64,000 nucleotides of DNA, from positions 1 to 64,000 of the forward strand of contig DKGO01000168.1 of NCBI GenBank assembly GCA_002453315.1. Reading direction: 5' to 3'. Made by a program: the position numbers and the translations under genes. The stretch comes from Caryophanales bacterium UBA6768 (GTDB lineage: Bacteria > Bacillota > Bacilli > Bacillales_D > Amphibacillaceae). Shown here one piece after another: positions 42,351 through 49,800 of this stretch. Position 1 is the stretch's first letter. Each line of letters starts with the position of its first letter. The notes below the pieces were generated by a model. It was not told where the DNA came from, searched no databases, and was given only the letters and a program-made list of their open reading frames with translations.

Positions 42351-42386
42351 CTAGTAAGCGAAAAATCATGCCCTTTCGAACCCCTT
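42351..42386 (-). repeat. Recurrent RNA-like element, copy 3 (upstream of the DUF2800 unit)
   Basis: The minus strand reads AAAGGGGTTCGAAAGGGC, a T-run, then TTTCGCTTACTAG, placed some 40 bases upstream of the gene at 42107-42310. It is the most divergent of the three copies, with the C-run partly replaced. Its place before the DUF2800/DUF2815 operon is where the DUF2800 RNA motif would be expected. Confidence 0.65.
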
Positions 42387-42413
42387 TTTTAAAATAAAAT
42401 TTAAAAGGCTCAA

Positions 42414-42917
42414 TTAAGAGCCCTTTCTTATCAGTTTTTCTAATCTTCTGTATATTTTATTTAAACGATTTCTGATAGCCGCTTCAGTCACATCTTCTTC
42501 GGCTGCAATCTCAACGTTTGTTTTTTGTTCATAAAATTTCTTTTGTATCGTTCTAAATTGTTTATCTGTTAACTGACCCATTGCTTTATGCAATTGTTCG
42601 ATTAACTTTTGTTTCTCTTCATAGTTCTCCATTTCCAAAATTTCATTAAACGGATCTGCATCCCAATCTGCTAAATGTTTGTTATGTTCAGCTTTTGAAT
42701 CTCCGTTTTCATCTACATAAGATTCTAAATTACAAGCAATTCGGTAATCATAGCGGCGACCTTCGTCCACTTCCTGATCATCTTCAGAATGTAAATATTC
42801 AATATTAACCTCTGTTACACCATTTTCTCCTGGTACGATGGTTGCTATCTTTTTACCTCCTGAATAGTAAATATAAGATTCTCTGTTCTTTTGGCTTGTT
42901 TTGTACTTTTTTGTCAT
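42414..42917 (-). CDS. Sigma-70-like early regulator (sigma-4 type helix-turn-helix)
   Basis: A 167-residue protein from the ATG at 42917. The C-terminal 75 residues form a sigma region-4 domain: LHKAMGQLTDKQFRTIQKKF, NVEIAAEEDVTEAAIRNRLN and KIYRRLEKLIRK. The N-terminal part (YYSGGKKIATIVPGENGVTE) is typical of Bacillota mobile-element sigma-like proteins. It is the first minus-strand gene of the replication block and probably activates it. A longer frame to 43019 exists but has no good ribosome-binding site and would be encoded through a long hairpin (42915-42968), so I prefer the shorter start. Confidence 0.78.
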   Translation of the reverse strand: MTKKYKTSQKNRESYIYYSGGKKIATIVPGENGVTEVNIEYLHSEDDQEVDEGRRYDYRIACNLESYVDENGDSKAEHNKHLADWDADPFNEILEMENYEEKQKLIEQLHKAMGQLTDKQFRTIQKKFYEQKTNVEIAAEEDVTEAAIRNRLNKIYRRLEKLIRKGS

Positions 42918-42968
42918 TGTTTGGCATCCTCTCCGCCAATTTGCGGAGGGCAAAGGATGCAAACAATG
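42915..42968 (-). promoter_or_regulatory. Long hairpin covering the start codon and ribosome-binding site of the sigma-like gene
   Basis: On the minus strand CATTGTTT pairs with AAACAATG (8 bp, containing the start codon), GCATCCT with AGGATGC (7 bp, containing the ribosome-binding region) and CTCCGC with GCGGAG (6 bp), interrupted only by one bulged C and a five-base bulge. The 21-bp stem would hide the start of the gene in the mRNA. Confidence 0.7.
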
Positions 42969-43320
42969 AAGAGCTTGTCCTTTAGTAACCTGACCTTTAC
43001 TTAAAAAAGTGCGCAACAAGGTAAGGGTACTAATATTGAGACACTACAATCCTGGTGTGGATTGCGTACTTCAATATGTATCCTTTGCCCTTATTGCAAA
43101 TCAGGCATTTGATATTTTTTTAATAGAAATCTGATTTAAAGAATTAACTAAATTTCTATTAACTTTATTATCTCTTTTTAAAAAAATAATTAGAATATGA
43201 AAAATCACTCATTACTTTAATTAAAAGTAATGAGTGATATAATGTTATTAAACTTATTAATATATAAAGTGATTAATTTTCTATATATTACTAATTATTA
43301 ATTGAAAGTAGTGAAGTGAA
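42969..43320. other. Divergent intergenic region with two inverted repeats
   Basis: This 350-base AT-rich stretch separates the phage replication block from the plus-strand island gene. It holds an imperfect inverted repeat at 43033-43077 (ATATTGA/TCAATAT and CAATCC/GGATTG) and a perfect 15-bp inverted repeat at 43205-43239 (ATCACTCATTACTTT, five-base loop). A plus-strand -10 TATAAT (43239-43244) touches the second repeat, so the repeat may be an operator for the gene at 43321. No convincing -35 and no further gene were seen. Confidence 0.55.
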
Positions 43321-44511
43321 ATGACAAAAGATGCTTTTATGAGTGCATTTACATTTGAAAGTTTTAAATGTGAAGTTAGTTTTAATGAAATTGTAGATAC
43401 ATATACTGGGGATAAAACAAAGGAACTTGTCTTACGAAATAATAGTGAAAAATTCCGCGCAGCATATCTTTATGGGGAAGGCTTAAAAGAAATTGGTAGA
43501 GGAAAAAGTGGTGAAAAAAACAACATATTAGGAGAGTTTATAGGCATTAAGAAAAATGACTTAAATTCAATGATGTCATTTTTTAAAAAGTATGGATTTT
43601 TATTTCCTCTAAAAAATTACGAACAATTTGTAACTTTTCAAATAAAAGATGTAAATTATATAAAAGACAATCTAGAAGCTTTAATAAACATCTTTAGTGC
43701 CCAGGATACAGACAACATTGATTATAGAACTTTATTGGATTCGGTTCTTTTTCTGTTACTACAGAAAGAAAAGGTTATAAAAATCAATGACAACACTTGC
43801 TATAAATCTTCGAATAAAGACTTATTGCATAACATTAATAATGCAAATAAGATACGATTTGATGACAACAGCAACACAATACAAATTCCTAGAGATGATG
43901 GCGGGACAGTGCCAGCATTCGAAGTTAAGGATTATCTTTTAGGTGAGGGTATAAATGTGGTGATTATTGAAGAATACGAGAATTTAATGCAGGATGATGA
44001 TTATTCATTATCGTTTCTAAAACAAATTGTAAAGGCCTACGTTAGTAAAAAAACAACTATTTTTAGTGAAGATGAATGTTTGATTATTGATTTTTTATAT
44101 CATTTTTCAAGAAGAATCTCTATCATCATCCCAGAAGATATTTCATTAAATACACTATTTCAGGAAGTGGTATATGAAACATTTACTAAAAGGAAGAATG
44201 ATGATTTAAAACAAGCTTTATTAAAAATATCAAAGTATTTAATTGAAAAAGAATTGAATCACTTTTTATCGGAAATCAAGCCAAAGTATGATGCGGACAC
44301 GATGCGTCCCAACTGGAAATTACCTTCTTTATTTTCAGCAATGTATTTGTCACTTTTTTACTTAGATTCTAATCAAGCTATGTACAGGGTTTGTCAAAAT
44401 ATAAATTGCAATCAATTATTTTTAGTATCCAAAACAAACCAAGTTAAAAAGTACTGCTGCGTTTACTGCACTAATGCTGTATCACAAAGGAGATATAGGC
44501 AAAAAAAATAG
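43321..44511 (+). CDS. CGNR-type zinc-finger protein beside the restriction operon (unknown)
   Basis: A 396-residue protein, the only plus-strand gene in this part of the prophage. The last 45 residues (YRVCQNINCNQLFLVSK, then KKYCCVYCTNAVSQRRYR) form a CGNR/zinc-ribbon DNA-binding module with four cysteines. The preceding 340 residues are helical, acidic and not recognised; they contain YLYGEGLKEIGRGK and a middle region rich in Asn/Asp. It is strongly AT-rich like the restriction genes, convergent with them and bounded by a shared terminator, so it was probably acquired with them. A regulator, or a sensor component of the defence island, are both possible. Confidence 0.7.
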   Translation: MTKDAFMSAFTFESFKCEVSFNEIVDTYTGDKTKELVLRNNSEKFRAAYLYGEGLKEIGRGKSGEKNNILGEFIGIKKNDLNSMMSFFKKYGFLFPLKNYEQFVTFQIKDVNYIKDNLEALINIFSAQDTDNIDYRTLLDSVLFLLLQKEKVIKINDNTCYKSSNKDLLHNINNANKIRFDDNSNTIQIPRDDGGTVPAFEVKDYLLGEGINVVIIEEYENLMQDDDYSLSFLKQIVKAYVSKKTTIFSEDECLIIDFLYHFSRRISIIIPEDISLNTLFQEVVYETFTKRKNDDLKQALLKISKYLIEKELNHFLSEIKPKYDADTMRPNWKLPSLFSAMYLSLFYLDSNQAMYRVCQNINCNQLFLVSKTNQVKKYCCVYCTNAVSQRRYRQKK

Positions 44512-44538
44512 AGTGGAAACTTTTATTAGTTCCCACTC
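44511..44538. terminator. Bidirectional terminator between the CGNR gene and the nuclease gene
   Basis: GAGTGGAAAC (44511-44520) pairs with GTTCCCACTC (44529-44538) with a single A-C mismatch and an eight-base loop. T-runs follow on both strands, as expected between convergent genes. Confidence 0.8.
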
Positions 44539-45827
44539 TTTTGCATTTTTTTATTTCGTATTAGACTATCCTTAATTGCATCTGATAACTTTTTAATTTC
44601 CTGTCGATTTGGCTTAGTAGAATTTGCCATTAATTTTTTTACATCTATTAGTATCCCCTGCACACGTTCATAATCTTTATCCGCCTGTTTCCAATCGGCA
44701 ACAGCTTCGCCAATAGAATAATAGTTTTCATTTCCCCCAAGTCTATTATCATATAGATTGAATGGTAATAAAAATGCATTAAGTATCTGTTTATTATTCT
44801 TCCTATCCTTAATAAACTTTGAGTTTTCAGCTATATATTCTGCATATGTTATCTGTTTATTTATGGACGTAGAACGTGGTAAATCGCTCACTCTTCCAGT
44901 CACACCGTACTTATAATATTTTGCATCCAATACCGCGATACTTTCATCAGTAATCATAATAGTATCTGGTTCAAGTGCTGCATTATCTCTATCACCAACA
45001 CGTAGTTTCCAGTTAGTTTTAGGGAAATAATAGCCTTTATTAGACTCGCCATAAGTCTCATCAATTAATTTTTCCCAAACATATTCAAAATTGTTAGTTC
45101 CAAAATAAAACTCTTCCGGATCATCTGCACTATTTCTGAATTCAATAATTGCCAACATGCTTTGAAATAATTGCTTTAAAGAATCTTCATTTGTTTTCTC
45201 TAGTTTTTGTCGCAAAATAGTTTGATACATTTTAAGGTTTGGATTTCGAACATTAGCAGGTTGCGGTAACCTTTGCTTATAAATCCATCCCAATTTCATA
45301 AAGCTTTCATATACACAAAACTTATTTATTTCAGTGATAATATGTTTATCAGTATCACTATTTTTTCGAACCATTAAATTAGGATATACAAAACCTGTTT
45401 TTTGAGCGATAGGAGTCACTCTTCTTATAGTTTGTTTCATACTTACAGGGCCAGACGTTCCTTGAACATATACTTCTTCATTTTCCATATAGTAATCATA
45501 ATCTAAATAATATCGCATTACTCGAAAGTATGCTTGGACTGGAAACCTAACTGTTTTTAATACTTGATTAGAAGAAATTTGCGAAACCCTAGACTGTTTA
45601 TCATTATAAGCAGACAAAACCGATATCAAGTCAATAATATCATCGCGTAAGTTTTCTTCTTTTTTTGAGATATTATATCCTATAGGGAAATTCACACTAA
45701 TTTCATGCTTGTCTCCCTTAATTTCTGATTTGATACCTACAAATGTATCTCCTTCTTTATTCGTTGCATTTCTACAATAACTATTCAAAGTTTTGGATAA
45801 CACTACATCAGTAAAAGGCTTACTCAT
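44526..45827 (-). CDS. LlaJI/McrC-type restriction endonuclease subunit
   Basis: A 433-residue nuclease subunit. The core has EPDTIMITDESIAVLDAKYY: Asp288 and the D301-A-K303 triad make a PD-(D/E)xK site, as in McrC and LlaJI R2 proteins. N-terminal residues 1-200 carry SSNQVLKTVRFPVQAYFRVM and RRVTPIAQKTGFVYPNL, the adaptor half that contacts the McrB-like ring. It is the last gene of the operon and overlaps the McrB-like gene by eight bases. The ATG at 45827 is nine bases after AAGGG; a GTG two codons earlier is too close to it. DNA cutting should depend on GTP hydrolysis by its partner. Confidence 0.87.
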   Translation of the reverse strand: MSKPFTDVVLSKTLNSYCRNATNKEGDTFVGIKSEIKGDKHEISVNFPIGYNISKKEENLRDDIIDLISVLSAYNDKQSRVSQISSNQVLKTVRFPVQAYFRVMRYYLDYDYYMENEEVYVQGTSGPVSMKQTIRRVTPIAQKTGFVYPNLMVRKNSDTDKHIITEINKFCVYESFMKLGWIYKQRLPQPANVRNPNLKMYQTILRQKLEKTNEDSLKQLFQSMLAIIEFRNSADDPEEFYFGTNNFEYVWEKLIDETYGESNKGYYFPKTNWKLRVGDRDNAALEPDTIMITDESIAVLDAKYYKYGVTGRVSDLPRSTSINKQITYAEYIAENSKFIKDRKNNKQILNAFLLPFNLYDNRLGGNENYYSIGEAVADWKQADKDYERVQGILIDVKKLMANSTKPNRQEIKKLSDAIKDSLIRNKKMQKSGN

Positions 45828-47517
45828 CCTCACTATCCCTTGAATCTAATGTTCTAAACAAATTTTCTTTTATGTCTTGATTGAACACATTGAATCTTTC
45901 TTCACCAACAGAATAGTTAAAAGTATCCAAAACTTTTTCTAAGCTTTTATATTCAACATCAAACAGTTCATCTCTACTGAATTTGAATGCATCATCCCAA
46001 AGATATTTAATAACTTTATCCCCAAATCTTGAATTCAAATCCTTAATAGCTTTATCGATTTTATCTGTATCTCTATCATTAATACCATATTTTTGTATTA
46101 CATCATCAAGATTTTCTTCTTTACTATAGTATTTTAAAATTTCTTTTGTTACAAAGTAAGCACCTAATCTCTTATCCTCTGACGATAATGTAGCAGCACT
46201 ACTTGTAATAATTTGGTCATTAATAACTGTATTGAATCTTTCCCATGTCACACTTGTATCAAGTATTGATTTTGAAGCATGTTCAGCCTTTGCTACATCA
46301 TTTTCAATCATCTTCATATCCCATCTTCTTTGAAATGCAGTATCTAAAGTAAATACATTTTGATCTGCTGTATTCATTGTTGCTAGAATATATAAATTAG
46401 ATGGAAGGTAGATAGGCTTTTCTTTCTCATCGAACACTTCATTAGCTATATTGTAATTGGTAATCTCATACGAACTTTTTCCATCATCATCTCTATCAAG
46501 TAACTGGAATATCTCTCCAAATATTGCTGGAGCATTACCTCGATTAATTTCCTCAATAACAAGATAGTAGTGGTCTCCAGGATTTTCAATCGCCTTTTTA
46601 AGTACTCTTGTAAAAGGACCAGGTGTGAAGTCGTAAGTAATTACTTTATCGTCACCCTCCCCCTTTACTGTTGGTAATATTTGTCCAACAAAATCCGTGT
46701 TCATATAATCTGGGTGGAAAACCACTCGTTCCATAAATTTAAAATCATTACAGTATTCCTTTTCAATTTTATAGCTTTTACCTGAACCGGGGACACCATA
46801 TAGTAAAACGTTATTCCCACCCTTTACTCGATCAACATAATCACTTTTCGATTCATGTACTTCTTGTATTTCTTGAATAGTAACCTTTGGAATGTCATAA
46901 TATGCACAAAAGTTCTCATATGAAAAACGTTCGAAAAATTCCTTTTCATCCATGTTATTTTCCATAGGTAGAGTTGAATTCACTTTTTCTATGATGCGAT
47001 TCAATTCATCTATATTGTTTTCAATAATGAAGAGTTCATCGTTTTCATTTAACGATATTGGATAGCCATAAGCCTGAATAGCATTCTTTAAAATATCACT
47101 ACTTTTCCCATCACCAAAATATTTTGTTGAGAAGTCTTCAAAGTGCATCCTATTACTTTCCGAATTTAACAACTCATTAGCAATCGCTACAAAAATAGAA
47201 ATAGGCGGATCTTCTGACTTTACATAAGGATTTGGAGCTACATACATTTTAAACCAAAAATGTAAATACCTCTCTAAGTTTTCATCGTCAAAAGAATATA
47301 AATAACTTTGAACTTTAAATTTTTCTCCACGACATTCGAGCCCTAATTGACAAGCGTGTTGATATGCAGTTCGTTTATAGCCTCTCAGCTTCTCTTCTAT
47401 TTGATCTATCGCTTCCAATCGTGGAATGTCATATGTCATATCTGGATATATTTTTAAAATCGTTTTTAAATTATCTAAAGTGAAGTTTCTCCACCTGGCT
47501 AATGGAGTATATCCCAT
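45820..47517 (-). CDS. McrB-like AAA+ GTPase restriction subunit
   Basis: A 565-residue protein. Residues 1-185 are an unrecognised helical target-recognition half. The AAA+ domain has LLYGVPGSGKSYKIEKEY (Walker A, 241-248), YYLVIEEINRGNAPAIFGEI (Walker B, 318-327) and the McrB-specific MNTADQN (381-387) that selects GTP, with AFQRRW as arginine finger. With the LlaJI/McrC-type subunit it should form a translocating restriction complex. The adjacent methyltransferase gene makes a modification-protected (LlaJI-like) system more likely than a type IV system that attacks methylated DNA. Confidence 0.9.
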   Translation of the reverse strand: MGYTPLARWRNFTLDNLKTILKIYPDMTYDIPRLEAIDQIEEKLRGYKRTAYQHACQLGLECRGEKFKVQSYLYSFDDENLERYLHFWFKMYVAPNPYVKSEDPPISIFVAIANELLNSESNRMHFEDFSTKYFGDGKSSDILKNAIQAYGYPISLNENDELFIIENNIDELNRIIEKVNSTLPMENNMDEKEFFERFSYENFCAYYDIPKVTIQEIQEVHESKSDYVDRVKGGNNVLLYGVPGSGKSYKIEKEYCNDFKFMERVVFHPDYMNTDFVGQILPTVKGEGDDKVITYDFTPGPFTRVLKKAIENPGDHYYLVIEEINRGNAPAIFGEIFQLLDRDDDGKSSYEITNYNIANEVFDEKEKPIYLPSNLYILATMNTADQNVFTLDTAFQRRWDMKMIENDVAKAEHASKSILDTSVTWERFNTVINDQIITSSAATLSSEDKRLGAYFVTKEILKYYSKEENLDDVIQKYGINDRDTDKIDKAIKDLNSRFGDKVIKYLWDDAFKFSRDELFDVEYKSLEKVLDTFNYSVGEERFNVFNQDIKENLFRTLDSRDSEDE

Positions 47518-47520
47518 AGT

Positions 47521-49278
47521 TTATTCCCCCTTCTTCAAATTTGGATAGTATTCTAATATTTTATCTACAATTGCTATTAAAACATCTACAACTATTGAAT
47601 TTCCCGCCTGTTGATAAGCTGGGGTGTCAGCAACAACAATTTTAAAACTATCGCAAAAACCCATCAATCTCAAACATTCCCTAGGAGTTAACTTTCTTAA
47701 CCGACCTTCTGTTGTTACATAATTATCTACACCAGCTCTATGCATTTTATGCATAGAGGTTAACAACGGTCGGGCAACATCTAAATCTGTTTCAGGACGT
47801 GAATAAAAACCTTTTGTTCCAGATGATAATACATATTTTTTAACCTTTTCCGACAAAAAGTATTTTTCTAAATCCTGAATTGTTTTTTCTTTGTCTTTGT
47901 TTTCTTCAACAAATACAAAGTCACCATGCCAATTAAATTGCTGATTCTTTTTTTGACACAATTGAATATCACCATCAATTTGTGTATAACGTTTATCTAA
48001 GTTCTTTTTATCTGTTACAAAATTAACACCTTTTTGTGGTAAGAAGTATTTACCCGAAACATTATCAATTAAATAGTCTTGCATTGTTTTATCTAGTTTA
48101 ATTGGTTCAGGGAATTTAAACTCTTTTATTTTTAAATCCTTTCTAAATCCAACTACAAATAATCTTTCCCTATTTTGTGGTACGCCGTAATCTTTCGCAT
48201 TTAAAATAGCATCGTGCCAATCATAGTTAAGTTCGTCAAATACATCCTTCATTGTTCTCCAGGTATTTCCGTCATCATTACTTAAAACTGCTTTGACATT
48301 TTCATAAATAAATACCTTGGGTTGTATCTCCTTAACAAGTCGAGCAAATTCATAAAATAGGGTTCCTCTCGTATCTTCTAGTCCCCTTTGTTTCCCAACT
48401 AAACTAAAGGATTGACAAGGACTCCCTCCAACAAATAAATCTACCTGGTTATGATACTGCCTTCCATCTAAGAATGAAGCATTCCAATGAAAATGCTTTG
48501 GGTCTATATTATAATTGGCCATATAAGATTCTCTAACTCTATTTCGACTCTCTTGGCCTTTATAAAGCCTATTTACATATGCATTTTTCTCCTCAAACGA
48601 CTCGATATTTTTCAGGTCTTCCAAGACTGCGGATGTATTAATTTTCTCATGCAACATAGAAAGTGCATCTGACACTTCTCTTAACACCTTAACCGTTTGT
48701 TTAAATTCAGTAATATCAACTAGTTTTGTATACTCATTACCTTGTGTCATATTTTTGAAATACTCACTTACGACAAAATCACCACCATAAATTCTTTTAT
48801 AATCAGCTTCTATTTTAATAAATGATTTTTTTGCTTCAATAAATTTATGCAGCGGTGAATAGTTATCAGATTCATAAACTTTTATCCATTTCGCATAAGC
48901 CTTGTGAACATTTTCGTTAAAGTAATCTCCTTCAATAAAATTTGAAAGTAACTCTTTAGATAAATCTATCAAGTTTTCCTGATAATCTATTTCAGTTATA
49001 AAATCTTTATACTTTTTATTTATACTCAAAAAATTATTTGCTAATTCAATAGTGTACTCATCTTGATTGGATTCTAAATTTGTTGAAATTTTATCAATTA
49101 ATTTTTTTAAAACATCAATTTCAACCTCAATTTCATCGATTTCAGGTAATATTTTTTCACTTAATACATCAATATCACCATTATCACACGCAAATACTAT
49201 TTCGTGAGGTAATCCCATTCTTTTCAATGCATGTTCAATTGCACCAATTCCGCTAAACACAGTTGCTAATTTAATCAT
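47521..49278 (-). CDS. C5 DNA methyltransferase with ~200-residue coiled-coil insertion
   Basis: A 585-residue cytosine-C5 methyltransferase. Motif I (VFSGIGAIEHALKRMG) and motif II (IVFACDNGD) open the protein, but motif IV (DLFVGGSPCQSFSLVGKQ, Cys288) comes only after a charged, helical stretch of about 205 residues (40-245) that is not in standard enzymes. KVFIYENVKAVLSND is motif VI, DYGVPQNRERLFVVGF motif VIII, LRKLTPRECLRLMGF motif IX and YQQAGNSIVVDVLI motif X. It should protect host and prophage DNA from the McrB/LlaJI-type enzyme encoded downstream. The start overlaps the controller stop by one base. Confidence 0.9.
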   Translation of the reverse strand: MIKLATVFSGIGAIEHALKRMGLPHEIVFACDNGDIDVLSEKILPEIDEIEVEIDVLKKLIDKISTNLESNQDEYTIELANNFLSINKKYKDFITEIDYQENLIDLSKELLSNFIEGDYFNENVHKAYAKWIKVYESDNYSPLHKFIEAKKSFIKIEADYKRIYGGDFVVSEYFKNMTQGNEYTKLVDITEFKQTVKVLREVSDALSMLHEKINTSAVLEDLKNIESFEEKNAYVNRLYKGQESRNRVRESYMANYNIDPKHFHWNASFLDGRQYHNQVDLFVGGSPCQSFSLVGKQRGLEDTRGTLFYEFARLVKEIQPKVFIYENVKAVLSNDDGNTWRTMKDVFDELNYDWHDAILNAKDYGVPQNRERLFVVGFRKDLKIKEFKFPEPIKLDKTMQDYLIDNVSGKYFLPQKGVNFVTDKKNLDKRYTQIDGDIQLCQKKNQQFNWHGDFVFVEENKDKEKTIQDLEKYFLSEKVKKYVLSSGTKGFYSRPETDLDVARPLLTSMHKMHRAGVDNYVTTEGRLRKLTPRECLRLMGFCDSFKIVVADTPAYQQAGNSIVVDVLIAIVDKILEYYPNLKKGE

Positions 49279-49508
49279 TAAAAAATCTCCTTATCTCTAT
49301 CGAGATCATCCTTAATAATCTCCATTATATCCCCAACATCACACTCTAACGTTTTGCAAATTTTTGTTATAGATTCCATTGAGACTGCTTCGTTTTTCCC
49401 CATCTTAGCTATAACATTACTACTTACACAAGCAGCATTTTTTAGTTGTGTCTTATTCATATTTCTATCTATTAATAATTTCCACAGTTTGTTATAAGAA
49501 ACACTCAT
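49278..49508 (-). CDS. XRE-type controller protein of the restriction-modification operon
   Basis: A 76-residue helix-turn-helix protein (KLLIDRNMNKTQLKNAA, then VSSNVIAKMGKNEAVS and METITKICKTLECD-like helices; the actual text is MESITKICKTLECDVGD). It is the first gene of the operon, with a 1-base stop/start overlap to the methyltransferase, and stands under a promoter with two ACT-N-AGT boxes. This is the layout of C proteins that delay restriction during establishment. It is also the only candidate in the element for a phage repressor, although its small size fits a C protein better. Confidence 0.8.
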   Translation of the reverse strand: MSVSYNKLWKLLIDRNMNKTQLKNAACVSSNVIAKMGKNEAVSMESITKICKTLECDVGDIMEIIKDDLDRDKEIF

Positions 49509-49529
49509 AACGCACCATCCCTTTATATT

Positions 49530-49560
49530 ACTTATAGTTCTTTACTGAGTATTTATTATA
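49530..49560 (-). promoter_or_regulatory. Promoter of the restriction-modification operon with candidate C-boxes
   Basis: A -10 TATAAT on the minus strand (49555-49560) is followed by two palindromic boxes around the expected start of transcription: ACTGAGT (49544-49550) and ACTTATAGT (49530-49538, as on the plus strand). C-protein operators have ACT-N3-AGT-like halves. The -35 (about TTTCAT, 17 bases upstream) is weak, which would fit activation by the controller. Confidence 0.5.
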
Positions 49561-49728
49561 CCGTATCTCTATCTATAATGAAATATTCTTAGCTTATATC
49601 AATATTTATTTGATTTCAGATGATAAAATTGCAGTTTATTCATCCTATCAACTCCCCTAGCCAAAAGCCATTCTATCAACTCAACCCTACTTTTACCGAA
49701 AGCCAGGATCCATTTTCAGTAAAATAAA

Positions 49729-49785
49729 AATAAGATTCCCCAGCTTGGACATTCTCCAAAATCACTGGAAAACCTTATTCTATCA
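49729..49785 (-). terminator. Terminator after rlmD
   Basis: The minus strand has AATAAGGTTTTCCAG pairing imperfectly with CTGGGGAATCTTATT, enclosing a smaller hairpin, followed by TTATTTTTATTTTA. It ends the dagK-rlmD side of host transcription at the prophage border. The remaining bases of 49509-49800 show only AT-rich DNA and the promoter above. Confidence 0.65.
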
Positions 49786-49800
49786 ATGTTTTAATTCTTC

